Program-made: the position numbers and the translations under genes
The notes under the pieces: model-generated
Seen by the model: only the letters and a program-made list of their open reading frames with translations
Database searches by the model: none
Told to the model about the DNA's origin: nothing
NCBI RefSeq assembly: GCF_964204645.1
Contig: NC_134032.1
Coordinates: 4,428,916-4,492,915 of the forward strand
DNA length: 64,000 nucleotides
Reading direction: 5' to 3'
From: Tubulanus polymorphus
Taxonomy: Eukaryota > Nemertea > Palaeonemertea > Tubulaniformes > Tubulanidae
Shown here: piece by piece, positions 1 to 11,020 of the stretch
Layout: every line of letters begins with the position of its first letter
How positions within the stretch are numbered: the first letter of the stretch is position 1

Positions 1-626
1 ACATCAATGAAGAGGTCAGTTTTCCGAAGGTTTTTGAGGCCATCTAATATAGGATGACGTAGTTGGATCAAGCAGTGGATATGCAACCTGAAAGAGATTT
101 GCATCATTCATCAATCTACTGTGTTGGAGACTTGCCGTATAATGACCGCGGTACTAGAACATTGTCCATAGAAGATTCATCGTGAAAACCTGAAAAAATA
201 AAGCCAAAAATAGGTAACGACAAAGTGAAAAGTACTTCCTACATCGAAAAATATTTGCGGTTGCGCCGGACCGGGCATGTATTTTATGGCCGGCAGTATA
301 TATTCTACAATATGGCCATCAATGAATATCGACAAGGATTATCATGTCACCGTTGACTGCGTTTCTTATTCCCCAATGCACGCAAAAAGCCATATCTCTA
401 TCGTATTGTTCTGTAGTCAAAAGAACAACTTCTATGCTGTCCCTGTCCCATAAATTATGTGATTATTCAATGGTTTCTTGCAATTTAGAGAATTAACTAA
501 GTAAATATTTACAGCTATACGTGGTTGTGAGTCGCTTTCTTGGCAACTTGTGGATGTCGAACGAGAAGTCGGTCTCTGAGGGAGTCACAATATTGTGTTT
601 ATGCTACGAGCAATTATCTCGTATTG
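1..626. other. host-like DNA, no gene seen
   Basis: No ORF, splice-site pair or RNA gene stands out in this mixed-composition stretch. Confidence 0.4.
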
Positions 627-682
627 TTAGTAATAGGGAATAAGTTGCTTCAAGCCAGAGGTCGAGAGGTCGAGCTCACTCA
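627..682 (+). repeat. Polinton terminal repeat fragment, right-end orientation
   Basis: It resembles the inner part of element A's terminal repeat at 22153-22205: a run like agtaataggg is followed by two spaced ggtcga-type blocks and gagctca. The rest of the terminus is missing. Confidence 0.55.
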
Positions 683-711
683 ACCTCTCTCCCTCTAACT
701 TAAAACAACTA

Positions 712-1233
712 AGGGGCCGTGCATAAAGTACGTACGCTTGACTTCCGGGTATTTTTAACCCCTGCCCCCTTGTACGCTCATTGTACGTTTTTTATAACCC
801 CCCCTTGCGTACATACTTTTAGGGGTAACCCCCCCCCCCAGTAAAACAGAATTTTCAGGAATAATGGTTTAAAGAAGGCAAAATCCACCCTGATTCAACA
901 GAGTTCCTGCTGACGTTGATCAACGATCTTCCATGGCGACGAAATGGAAGACTGAAAGTGGGGAATTCCCGAGATCCAAATATAATATATTGAATGCAAC
1001 AAACCCAGGGAGACCGGTTTCGCAATTAAGGCAGTGTTTGCTATACATTAAAGGAAGACAGGTTTACCCACAGACATATGTTTCGTGCACAAAGTACGTA
1101 CTATTAATATTAACCCTCCCCCTTGGAAAGTATGTACGTTTTTAGCAGACCCCTCCCCTCCCCCTGTACGCTTTTGTACGGATTTTAAGAACCCCCACCC
1201 CCCTACGGACGTACGTACTTTATGCACGGCTCC
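712..1233. mobile_element. MITE-like element with 24-bp inverted ends
   Basis: The ends are inverted copies of ggccgtgcataaagtacgta, with a TA on each outer side (710-711 and 1234-1235), as expected for Tc1/mariner-type insertion. The interior has C-rich tracts and further gtacgt motifs. The two short ORFs inside are overlapping chance frames. It sits between two oppositely oriented viral terminal repeat fragments. Confidence 0.6.
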
Positions 1234-1235
1234 TA

Positions 1236-1698
1236 ATTCCCTATTACTCCTAATAATTTCCTATAAATGAACATTATTTACCTGAATTTCATATATTTTA
1301 AAATAAATTATATATTAATTATAAAAGTGTGAATAAAGTGTCAGAAATAATTCATATTTTAACAGATTTCGAATAGAAGTATAAGTAAAATAGATGGATA
1401 ATTAAAAGAATATAAAAGTGTGAGTAAAGTGTGAGTGAAATAACTCTTATTTTAGAAAGAAACGAGTAATTAACGTGTTGATTGAAATTAGATTTTTAAA
1501 CATAAGATTGTGAGTAAAGTGTAAGTGAAATAGTTTATATTTTAAGCATATTTTAATATTTATATTTGTATGAGTTAGATTTTTAAACATTAAAAGTGTC
1601 AGTAAAGTGTGATTGAAATAATTCATATATATATGAATAACATATAAATTAATAAAATCAGTTTTAAAATCAGGTTTAATAAAAAATTTAGTATTAAA
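1236..1698 (+). repeat. degenerate viral terminal region with short repeats
   Basis: It begins with ctattactcctaa, like the inner terminal repeat of elements B and D (cccctattactctt). It then holds at least four spaced copies of a motif like gtgagtaaagtgtgagtga followed by aata, separated by AT-rich DNA. The same motif occurs in reverse at 52230-52350. It leads straight into a broken polymerase start. Confidence 0.55.
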
Positions 1699-1934
1699 AT
1701 GGAAGCAAATAAGTACTACTGTTCAACATGTAAAATCAATATAGATAAATCTCAAAAAGCAAGACACAATAAAACTAAAACACATTTAGAGTATAAATTA
1801 AAGTTAAAATATAAAGATGATATATTAGAAACTAAATTAGATGAATTAAGGAATGGAAAATAAATATATAAATGTGATACGTGTAATCAATCATTCAGTG
1901 ATAAAAGATATTATAATGAACATTTAAAATCTAA
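1699..1934 (+). pseudogene. PolB N-terminal fragment (broken)
   Basis: This matches the first 78 codons of element B's PolB almost residue for residue, including the two C2H2 fingers. An in-frame TAA lies after NGK, and homology stops after the second finger (HLKS), where the DNA switches to the aaagtgtgattgaaata repeat family. The upstream attaaaATG context is that of the other PolB copies. The same 5' segment lies in element B's right terminal repeat, so this is probably the end of a decayed element rather than a once complete polymerase gene. Confidence 0.8.
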
Positions 1935-1992
1935 AGTGCGATTGAAATATTTCATATTTTAACATTGAATATTTATATTTGAATGAATTTTA

Positions 1993-2581
1993 ATGAAAGT
2001 TCGTTATAAAAATGAAGACAGAAGAAGAGAGAAAGTCGAAATCAATGAAACCAATAAATTATTTTCACAGTTTAACATTAAAAATTACATCTCAGCATCA
2101 AATTTAGTGTATGTGAGGCATTATAAAATTGATAATATTACAGTAATTAATCAAATATTATCAAATGAAACATATTTAATTACTGAACTAATTGATACTT
2201 TTGATAATGGTGCTAAAATCCTAAAATATTCAATACAGTTTTAAATTATAAAGGAACTTTAGATGAAAACAAAATAGAAAAATAAATATACTTCAAACTC
2301 CTTTCAATGAAGAAATGATGATTAAATACTTTCGAAAGGTTACAATGATTTCATTAACTTAAGAATTGAAAAAAAGACAATTATGTTATTTCAATTTTGA
2401 TGATAAACAAATTATCTATAATGAAAAATCATTCAAAGATATAGGAACTCAATGAAACTTAGATGATGAATTTAGAAAATGTGATTGTGGAGGAAAATAT
2501 TTAAGATCACATAAATCAAAACATTATCAAACAGTTAAACATATCGAATATGAAAAGAATAATAAATATATATTGAAATAA
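1993..2581 (+). pseudogene. decayed viral ORF with a zinc-ligand C-terminus
   Basis: An 83-codon ORF (1993-2244) has no recognised domain. Downstream, after stops, another frame reads a C-x-C-G-G-K-Y segment with four spaced histidines (about 2491-2550), resembling small zinc motifs of large DNA viruses. The two parts may be remnants of one gene, but I cannot prove that they belong together. Base composition matches the viral elements. Confidence 0.35.
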
Positions 2582-2705
2582 GATTAAGCTGTACGAGGCA
2601 TTGGAAAATTTCAAATATCATAACTCAAAAATAATAATTCAACTCTAAATATTCATATTCAAAATAAAATATTTCAAATTACTTTTATTTTTTTTCTTTA
2701 AATAA

Positions 2706-2843
2706 ATGAATGGTTTCATTCCAACTGGGAAAAGTGATTTGAAGCATTATCTTATGGCAGGAGGGTTAATATTGGCTGCGCTTCTCTTTTACTACGAAAA
2801 TATTAGTAAAGATTTGATGAATGAAAATGTAAAAATTGAGTAA
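2706..2843 (+). CDS. small single-pass membrane protein (45 aa)
   Basis: The start is preceded by ATAA, giving the ATAAATG context of the viral genes here. Residues 15-30 (YLMAGGLILAALLFYY) form one hydrophobic segment, with a short acidic C-terminus. No homologue was found elsewhere in the window, and family and role are unknown. Small hydrophobic virion proteins are common in Polintons, so that is the best guess. Confidence 0.4.
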   Translation: MNGFIPTGKSDLKHYLMAGGLILAALLFYYENISKDLMNENVKIE

Positions 2844-3395
2844 AAAGTTAAAGAAGTTAAATGGAAACAATCACAGAAAAAATAACAATAAAAAAGTTAA
2901 TGATTTAAATCAACAGAATATTAAATCAATTATTATTATTTCAGGTTTATTCTCTTTTCCAATTTATAGTATAAAACAGTTGTTAGAATTCTATGATAAC
3001 TGTATAATTAGATACGCTCAATTTATCAGATAGAATTAATAATATCAAGTCTTGTGAAATTTGTAATAAAAGATATAAAAATGAAAAGAGTTTAACAATA
3101 AGTTACTTTAGCAACACTAAATTATTCAATTCTAATGTTTTTATTATTGAATCTATTCAAAATATTATTTAACCCAGTGAGCAAAATGAAACAATAGCTA
3201 GTCTTAATGCACGTGTACCATTTGTTTATTGTTTATATTCATCATAACTTTTGGCAGTCAATGCTGGTTTTATTTCACTTTAGATATTGAACAAACGAAA
3301 GTTCTTTGTCCTTTTGGACTCAACCTGTTGACCAAGGTGCGGCCCGGTGCCCGAATTTTACGAGTGAGAGGTCTGATGCATAAATTAGGCACATA

Positions 3396-3641
3396 GTGGC
3401 ATTTTTTGGCATTGCCCTTGCAAATATAATCCTAGTAAATTCATTGCGTCGCGCGTCTAAAAGGCGCCTTGAAATCAGCACTCAAAAAATAAATGATAAT
3501 CAAGCTGTTGTACTTGCGATTTCGGTTATAACGACTTTTGCTTTATTCGTAATGCCAATGGCCATTCACAAGTTGCTTAATCAATTTTTCGATTTCAAAG
3601 GATTTATCCCAGATCTGAATTTCTTCTACGTGAGTAATTAG
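3396..3641 (+). pseudogene. possible GPCR fragment (transmembrane segments 5-6)
   Basis: The 81-residue ORF opens with a hydrophobic helix (FFGIALANIILVNSL), then a basic loop (RRASKRRLE), then a second helix (VVLAISVITTFALFVMPMAI). That layout resembles TM5-loop-TM6 of a class A receptor. An in-frame stop precedes the ATG and there are no other helices, so it is a fragment at most. Its composition is less AT-rich than the viral DNA around it. A chance hydrophobic ORF is not excluded. Confidence 0.3.
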
Positions 3642-3690
3642 GAAAGTAGGCTTTCAGATCAGAGGTCGGAGGTCAAACACTCATCACCAC
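3636..3690 (+). repeat. viral terminal repeat fragment
   Basis: The order taattagg, ggctttcag, aggtcgg, aggtc follows the inner terminal repeat of element A (22153-22205). It ends about 20 bp before the next viral gene. Confidence 0.4.
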
Positions 3691-3712
3691 AAGTAATTTT
3701 TTTCCCTAATAA

Positions 3713-4027
3713 ATGGGAGATAGAAAAGCATTCTTAGCAACAATAAATAACAGAATTAAACCAGCAAAAAAACAATTTGAAATAAAAAAGTTAGTTGATG
3801 TTACAAAAGAAATGGAACATAAAATAGTGAAATTAGAAAAGATAAAAACTAAATATGGAGAGAAAGTATCAGCTAATTTAAGCTACTGTAATGTTAGTAC
3901 ATCACGAGAATTTAAAGTGTTTTTACCTGATAAATGGGTTTCATTGAGTATGGAGGAATTGAAAGATTTAGTAGGATTTAAAATAATATATCATGGGAAA
4001 AATGAAGACGGTCATCATGATTTATAA
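3713..4027 (+). CDS. small viral protein, paralogue of the 113-aa gene downstream of PolB
   Basis: The 104-residue product matches the 113-residue product at 26694 along its length: a basic N-terminus, a KYGEKV/KYGDKL strand pair, FKVFLPDKW versus FRTYLPDRF, the MEELKDL/SEDLEEL helix, and a YHGKNEDGHH versus YKGKNKKGHH end. Pattern and size suggest a small beta-barrel (OB-like) DNA-metabolism protein, an inference from layout only. It has a perfect 21-nt structural-type promoter (T-run, then TAATAAATG) ending at the start codon. The frame is intact although the surrounding element is decayed. Confidence 0.6.
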   Translation: MGDRKAFLATINNRIKPAKKQFEIKKLVDVTKEMEHKIVKLEKIKTKYGEKVSANLSYCNVSTSREFKVFLPDKWVSLSMEELKDLVGFKIIYHGKNEDGHHDL

Positions 4028-4950
4028 ATTGTTGATTAAATAAGAAATAAAAATAATGAATATCTAGAATCCAAAATGACCTTAGTCGTTTTATAAACAA
4101 CTATAATCATACAGTACATCTGTTACATATTATTATAAGAGAGTGCTTCATTTGAATATTGATCAATCAAACAGGTGTTGCACAACGTTGTTGTTATATA
4201 ATAAGCACGCAGTACATACAACACACACAAGCCAGTTAGCTGGTATTGAATTACTACGTTTTCATTAGTTGCTGAAAACGAGGTTTATTTAAATTAGCTC
4301 AGCCGTGACGACAGGAGGATAGTCATCATTCTCTCGTGATTAAAAGGAATATTTCAATGTTTTTACGGTAAGTTTTAGCAAAACCACCCGACTTGACTCA
4401 CAGAGTTTTTAGGGGATAAGCATCCCGTTATTGAGAGGCGCCACGAGATACCTATCCCCAAGCATTTCTAATTACACCCCTGTGACCCACACCTCACCAA
4501 TTCTCCTTCAATGGTTGACAGGAAACACATTATATTAAAGGCGCCTAATGCATTTCCTATCAACCCCTTACCCCCGAAAGGAGGATCGAAAGTCGAAACT
4601 GAAGGAGAACCACGGAGGGTGGACAAAGGTGCATTTTCGAAATGCCCCTGCAAGCCAAGCCCGGCGGCACTCCAGGGGTTGAATGAATTGCCTTATATAC
4701 TTAGCTAAAACACCTAAGTAAATGTTGTTGGTGCTAAAAAAAATATGTGAAATTTGAAATTATAAATTATTCCGAATGAAAAGAATGTAAGAATGAAAAC
4801 TGATAAATGAATTATGTATTTTTAACTTAATTATGATATAATTTTTAATCAAATTAGTAATCAATTACTATGTTAATTGATTAACAAATTCAAATTCAAA
4901 TATTCAAATAAAAACAAAATAAATTAATAAAAATAATGAATATCTAGAAT
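4028..4950. other. non-viral-looking insert, no gene seen
   Basis: Mixed-composition DNA lies between viral remnants. A segment around 4150-4235 (cttcatttgaatattgatca, later tgttgcac and a cgcagtacat motif) recurs in reverse at about 39030-39190 beside element B's HNH gene. Short ORFs on both strands near 4470-4708 overlap and look like chance frames. Viral AT-rich composition returns at about 4740. Confidence 0.35.
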
Positions 4951-5196
4951 CCGAAATGACTTATCTGGACAATTTAATTGCTCCGCATAGATAGACAAAA
5001 GTAGTGAGATGGTGCCGTACGGCACCCACATGGTGATATTCAATTATTTTTTTTGCTTTTTTTCTAAAATATTAATCCATTTTTTTATTATCAATTTTGG
5101 AATTTCAGAAGTACTTTCATTTTTGATAGCAGTTGTTTCAGAATTATTGATATCATGAATTTTATTTGATTTCTTATACCAATTATACCCAATCAA
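4951..5196. repeat. 250-bp direct repeat, left copy
   Basis: It is nearly identical to 5990-6238; the pair flanks the HNH pseudogene. It starts ccgaaatgacttatctggac and ends cccaatcaa. Read on the minus strand, its right part encodes the tail of a viral membrane protein. The two copies differ in where a palindromic insertion sits. Confidence 0.8.
5011..5034 (+). repeat. 24-bp palindromic insertion, copy 1
   Basis: The perfect palindrome GGTGCCGTACGGCACC is followed by CACATGGT. It is flanked by GAT on both sides (5008-5010 and 5035-5037). The corresponding site in the second repeat copy (gtgagatattcaatt) is empty, so this is a discrete insertion with an apparent 3-bp duplication. Confidence 0.75.
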
Positions 5197-5323
5197 TTAG
5201 ATATCAAGGAATAGAAACAACTTATCAAAAGCAACGAAGAATGAAAAAGGATGACGTTGGTCGAAGAAATGGAAGAGGATTCTAAAATTATTAACCAATT
5301 TAGTAAAAAAATACGTATAATAA

Positions 5324-5998
5324 ATGGAACCAGAACAACCACAAACTATCAATATTACAAATAACACTGGCGTTATAAACATATATTACAAGAAGTGTTC
5401 TAAATGTGAATAAGATAAATCATTAACAGAATTTAGTAAGCGTAAGACTAGCAAAGATGGTTTTCAATATTGTTGTAAAACTTGTACTAAACTATATACC
5501 AAACAATATCGAGAAGATAATATAGAACATTATAATTATTATATGGCAGAATATATGAGAGAAAGATATCAAACAGATCTTAATTTTAGATTGAAACAAT
5601 GCTTAAGATCTAGATTAACACAATTATTCAACAAAGAAACACATTCAGAAACACTATCTAATTTATTGGGTTGTTCAGATGAATTTCTCAAATCATGGAT
5701 AATATATCAATTCGATGATAAAATGAATATAGATAATTATGGGGATTATTACCATATTGATCATGTGTTACCAATATCTAAATTTAACATGAATGATGAA
5801 TACAATAAAAAACTTATTTGGGGTTGGAAGAATTTAAGACCTTTAGAAAAGAAAGAAAATCAAATCAAATCTAATAAACTAGATTTACAGTTATATTTAG
5901 AACAGTTAACAAAGGCAAAGAAATTTATTGATCAATGGAACAATAATCCAAATAATGAACGATACGTTGAGGAATTTGATATCAAGGATCCGAAATGA
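5324..5998 (+). pseudogene. HNH endonuclease with one internal stop
   Basis: It is homologous throughout to the intact HNH gene at 39297-39950. A CxxC pair at the N-terminus (YKKCSKCE) and a second pair (CCKTCTKLY) form a zinc-binding module. The HNH core reads YHIDHVLPISKFN, then NLRPLEKKEN near the C-terminus. A single in-frame TAA at codon 30 (5411-5413) interrupts it; the rest is open, so an internal ATG at 5543 gives a 151-residue remainder that keeps the HNH core. Upstream is the GTATAATAAATGG non-structural promoter context. Confidence 0.75.
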
Positions 5999-6238
5999 CT
6001 TATCTGGACAATTTAATTGCTCCGCATAGATGGTGCCATAAACGGCACCCACACAGTGATAGACAAAAGTAGTGAGATATTCAATTATTTTTTTTGCTTT
6101 TTTTCTAAAATATTAATCCATTTTTTTTATTATCAATTTTGGAATTTCAGAAGTACTTTCATTTTTGATAGCAGTTGGTTCAGAATTACTAATATCATGA
6201 ATTTTATTTGATTTCTTATACCAATTATACCCAATCAA
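5990..6238. repeat. 250-bp direct repeat, right copy
   Basis: This is the second copy of 4951-5196, directly after the HNH stop. Its palindromic insertion is about 18 bp earlier than in the left copy, and the left copy's insertion site is empty here. Confidence 0.8.
6032..6057 (+). repeat. palindromic insertion, copy 2 (26 bp, diverged)
   Basis: GGTGCCATAAACGGCACC followed by CACACAGT is flanked by GAT at 6029-6031 and 6058-6060. The left repeat has the empty site gcatagatagacaaaag at the matching position. Confidence 0.7.
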
Positions 6239-6259
6239 AATGAATACAATTACAAATCC
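6113..6259 (-). pseudogene. C-terminal tail of viral membrane protein
   Basis: The minus-strand frame begins with a hydrophobic helix (GFVIVFILIGYNWY), then a polar linker, and ends KLIIKKMD before a stop. This parallels the membrane protein at 37171-37542 (helix GLVTVIILSGVIY, end KILLMD). The N-terminal part is missing, replaced by host-like DNA at about 6260. Confidence 0.55.
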
Positions 6260-7017
6260 AACACGGCTGTACAGCGAGGAAACTTGAAGCAACCTTGACC
6301 CTACTTAGTATGCGAACGTGCACCTGTAGCATATTCAGCCAGCGGAGTCATCGGCGTTTGTCGATGATTTCCGATTCATATTAAATAAGTTTGTAAGCTA
6401 TATTTTATTAGTCTTGTGATGAATATTCAATTGTATTTTGCTAATATACGATATTTAAACTTTCTTTTCATAAATAAATTGATATTACGGTATTTTATAA
6501 AATTAGATTTCGTGCGGAGTCATGTGACCGTACATCATGGCGGATTGTAAACAAAAAGTGATGACAGCTAGAGAAGATGAATATGTCTTTAAATTACACC
6601 CAAAAATGTGTTTTCCTACCAAATAACAATGATCAACTATTAGGATACGACGGTTACTATTGTTTTAAGATCATCATGCTTTCAAATGGAAGAATGAAAC
6701 GACAGCTTGTCACCGGAAAGCGATTCAATCCAAATTCAATTAGTTTTATTGAAAACTGCCGCTGATCAAATCACGTATAAAGGATAAAGCATGAGTTCAC
6801 CCACGGTAAGTACTTTATTGCTATATGAATAAACAAAATATGAGGCCAGAATGTATGCACCTTCGTTCGATTTGCTGCCGATAGCCTAGGCTACTAGCCT
6901 ACCTATACATCACGTCCACAAACTCCATTCATTTGTAGTACACGTCTATTCAAATGTATAGTTAATTATCCTCTATAAACCGCCATACTTTCTATACTGT
7001 CAAAATCCTTAAATGTA
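6260..7017. other. host-like DNA, no supported gene
   Basis: A 62-codon ORF at 6577-6765 has no recognisable domain. A gtaagt donor-like site follows at about 6805, but I could not place a partner acceptor, so no exon is called. Confidence 0.3.
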
Positions 7018-7235
7018 GCGGCACACAAGCGTATTTTCGCCCGATCGCGGCGAATTTATAAATCGCCCGAAAAATTCGCTCGTGTGGCCACTCACGGCGA
7101 CGACGATTTCGTCGGCCGACTCGATCGCCCGGCGAATCGCCCGTATCAAACATGTTTAATATTTTCGGCCGATTATTTACACCGGCGATCGGGTGTATGA
7201 ATTCGCCGGCGAATTCGCTAGCGCTCGTGTGTCCC
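7018..7235. mobile_element. GC-rich MITE with inverted ends
   Basis: The left end gcggcacacaagcg and the inverted right end gggacacacgagcg match at 11 of 14 positions. The interior is full of cgaattcgccggcg-type self-complementary segments. TA flanks both ends. It has no coding capacity and its composition differs sharply from its surroundings. Confidence 0.55.
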
Positions 7236-7651
7236 TAGCTTAATACTGATGCGGGCGGGCGGTAGGCCTATCAGAGGCTTGCTGGCTGTAGGCTACATCT
7301 CTCTCCCTTGCCCTCCCTATTTTGTTTTATCTCTCGTCATCACTTAAGACCGAATCAGGCAGGGCTGTCAATGAGAATCAGTAATTAAGTATGAACTAAA
7401 ACTGGTTATAAGTTTCAGCTTGTTTTTTCTTTTATTTTTCAGAAATTACATAAATTTATGACGTGCAACAGTGATTTACATCATAGAACAAAAACTAATT
7501 AGAGAATCTGGAACTGATTGGGAAGCTAGCTTCGAAGGTACAGTTCCTCAAAATTTTCGGCATTTTAAGTTTTTAAACATTATAACAAGTATGATGAATA
7601 AACTTATATCAATGCATATTCAGCTCATGAAGAAATATTTCTCATTATAGG
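7236..7651. other. no gene seen
   Basis: This is the probable 3' flank of the minus-strand gene that follows. No clear polyadenylation signal could be assigned. Confidence 0.3.
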
Positions 7652-10600
7652 TTAAACCTGATCACTGACATTGCTACATTTCTGGCAAGTTCGTGTATTA
7701 CTCGATGGTGACATTTTCTTGAAGAATCCTCCACAGTTACACTTCCGGATTATTTTGTGTAAGTGCAGTGATTTTGTTGAGTAGAGACCTTGATTCAAAA
7801 ACATTAATTTTGTGCGGACTACTCTGTTCCGCAAACAGGAATAGATTCTGGCATCTTGGTTCATACTCGCATGCTTGCTTTCAAGCCCCTGCTCTCCAAA
7901 GAGCCCCAATGACTTCCATGTTTGGATGAATTCAGGCACGTGATAGATCAAAACATGCAATTTGGGAGTTATATTCGCCGTGGGGAAATTTTGAGGAAAC
8001 CATGTACCAAATTCATGAATACTGTTCACTACATGTTCTATTTCAGGTTCGGACAAAAACCGACAAGCTGAATATACTTGATAGATATCTTGAAACTTCT
8101 CGAAAAGATCCAAAAATAACTTTCGGTCATTCGGATAATTGTTGAGACAGGATAATAGTATTTGTGGATTGTTAATTCCATTTTCCTCATCCTTTTTAAA
8201 CAACTTGTGTACATGGTTTCCTACAAAGCTATTCGAGTGATATGCCTGTCTGTCGACTCCTATCTTTTTAAGATTTTCATTTAGATCTTTTTGTATTGGT
8301 CCCATCTCTAAGGTTATGTCCTTATATATTTGGTTAAGCTTGGTTCTTCTCGGATTTAACAGTACTTTTATTGATGGAATTTCTATATCTTTGATTTTGC
8401 TCATGTTTTCTTCTGCTTGTTTCAGGAATTTATCCGGTGTTATTTTTTTGTCCGCAAGTGGCCGACATTTCAAACAAAGGAAATCGCTATCAGAAATATC
8501 AGGATCATATACAGATTGAACACATTGGCTGTGGTATGGTGCTTCGCAGTTCGTGCAATACAAATATATATGTGGCTGCGGATTCTCAATAGAACGAATT
8601 ATACAAATCGGCGCCCCACAGTTTAATGGACTAGAGCGTTTTTTCTTTGCATTTTTCAATAAGTCGACTAGCTCTTGACAAGATTGTAACTTCTGTTTTA
8701 GGCTATCCAGTTCATCCTGCAAGCTAGTTACAGATGCTGAAGCTGCTCTCCATGCTTCCCATTGCTCGGGAAAACGTTCTCCGAGGGAAGATTCATCAAG
8801 TTCACAACAACGTTTTTCTAGCATCTCGAAGAACATTAACCCTAAGCCAAGAGAAACATGGAGACCAGGAGGAACTAGATGGCCTAAATCAGAGGGCTTG
8901 AAAAGCATACTACTTTGAATATTTTGTGTCTCCGCACCAATAACCCGTGGTGTAGCTTCAGCAGTTTGTGCATTCCTTAAATAGGACCCGATTGAACGCG
9001 ATTGGTACTGCTTGAATGTTGGGGTATGAGGTGTTGCATCTTTTTTGCGCAAATCATGGAGTGTTACCTCACACCATAGGCATGGATAAGATGATGCGCT
9101 GCCTTGATGGCCCATCATCTGGCAAAGGAAATGAAGGTCCCCCATTAGAAATAGTCTAACGGTAATTTCTTGATCAAAAACGATGATGGTTTTGACAGTT
9201 GAAATTTCACCCTGGAATTTTCCAAAAACCTTATTCAAATTCTCCAAACAGTCAACCCCTTCATAAAAACTGATCAAATGCGTTTGATCTGGACTATTCG
9301 GGGATGGTCCGTTTATGATGGCTAGTACCATCTTTGTACTACCGCCCCCTTTATCCACCCCGATCTTTGCCCATATTTCGTCATGAAATTCTGGGGACCT
9401 ATTTAACTGATTTTTCATTATCAGTTTTTCTACTGACTTTTGTATTAATAGCTCTATTGATGTCACAGAAACAAACGCTGACAATTGCTTTTCATGCGTT
9501 CTGCTATTAATTTCCAGTTCTATTTCACCAGCTTCAATGAATGTAGAAAACGACTCTTGTCTGGCTGCAAGCTCTTGTCTAATATTTCGACTAGACGGAA
9601 AAATCTGAATATTGTAATGTTTCAAGATTTTTTTAAGTTCAAGTAACTTATTCATCGGTAGTCTCAAATTTAATTTCAATTCTATTACTTGAGTTGGATC
9701 TAATTGATTTACAGTTGCGATACCGGCCAACTCCAGAGCCTTTTTGACTAAATCAGGATACCTTTTCATGAAACAAGATAATGTTACAGCCATATCATTG
9801 CCTGACGATGAAATAGAGGATAATTTATCCAAAACAAGTTTCAATTTTCTTGCTCTCGAGTCAAGAGTTTTCTTTGAGGCTGAACTGGAATTAATTGTTG
9901 GATGTTCTAATTTGGTGTAACAACTGCTTTTACTGCGAAAACTAGTAACAAGGGGAGTAGCTTCAAATGTTTCTAAGTTTGATGAATCTGTGTCAATTTT
10001 TAATAAATCTTGTGAATAAATTTGCTCAAGTTTCGCTTTCAAATTTTGAATTTCTTCATTCTTCTGTCGAATTTGGTCGGATAATTCATCGATTTTCTCT
10101 TTCATGGTAATCAAATCAGGATGACAAGAACATTGACAATGAGACTTAACAGGTGATATTGAACGTAAGGAAACCGAATTTAGATCACTACACTGGAGGA
10201 GGACATCAATATCAGACAAATCTACACCATCTACACCATCAACAGCAGATATCTCGAGTGGATTTTCCAGCAAAATATCGTCATTAGTCGAGCTTTCCTC
10301 TCTTTCCGTAAATTCACTACTCTGGCTTTCTTCAAATGTTGAATTTGCAACTATGTCCCTAGTTTTTGTTCCTAGGGAAATGTTAAGAGGGAAGAATAAA
10401 TATGATTGTAGAAAATGGGTCCTTTCAAAGACCTTCATTATTTGAATGAAATATGTGTTGAATTGAGCAGAATCAGAAATATTTGTCTCATATTTTTTGC
10501 AGATGTTAGTAAAAAATAAACCTGTACCGAATAAACCTGTACCACCTTAAACAGAGAAACTGAAACTGGCCTCAGGGGTTTAATAGAGAACAACATATTT

Positions 10601-11020
10601 ATCATACCTGCATTATCCTCATACTTATACTTGCATTATCCTCATTGTCGTTATCCTTTCATTTAAGTCATTTGATTGACAGTCACTCAATCAGAGTTCG
10701 AAATATAAAAAAACTTGTAAACCTCACAATCAACTAACGAATAACCAAAATTTCTAACATGTGTAATGAATTTTAATTCTTTAATAAAAACATTCCAAAA
10801 AATATAGATATAAGACTCACTCCTACGCTTTTTTCTGGAACTTCCGAAGTACTTCTTTCTCGAATGGGCACCTTGCTTGGTAGTGAGATTTACTGAGCGC
10901 TTTTTTGATGCTGTAAAAAGTGAAATATAGTGCATCTTAATGTTTTCATATTGCCTTAATCTTAATCTCAAGTTTAAAAAATTTGATATATTTACCAGTG
11001 GCTTGCTCAGCAGCAGACAT
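7652..11020 (-). CDS. RAG1/Transib-like DDE protein with PHD-like finger, three exons
   Basis: Three exons can be placed: 11020-10996 (ATG, 25 nt), 10910-10821 (90 nt) and 10371-7652. Introns of 85 and 449 nt start gtaaat and gtgagt and end ttacag and ccctag, and codon phases match at both junctions, giving about 944 residues. In order: basic N-terminus, CxCxC cluster near 117, coiled coil (about 125-160), GVDKGGGSTKM with D at about 378, GD at about 450 followed by GSASSYPCLWC, a PHD-like C4HC3 finger (about 623-674), then HVPEF and GEQGLESKHASMN (candidate E about 865 or 869), and a C-terminal CxC..CxxC cluster. D/D/E order, the CxxC after the second D and the HVPE-to-E block recall RAG1/Transib; the assignment is inference. 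It could be an active transposase, a domesticated copy or another DDE family. I found no terminal repeats. Confidence 0.6.
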
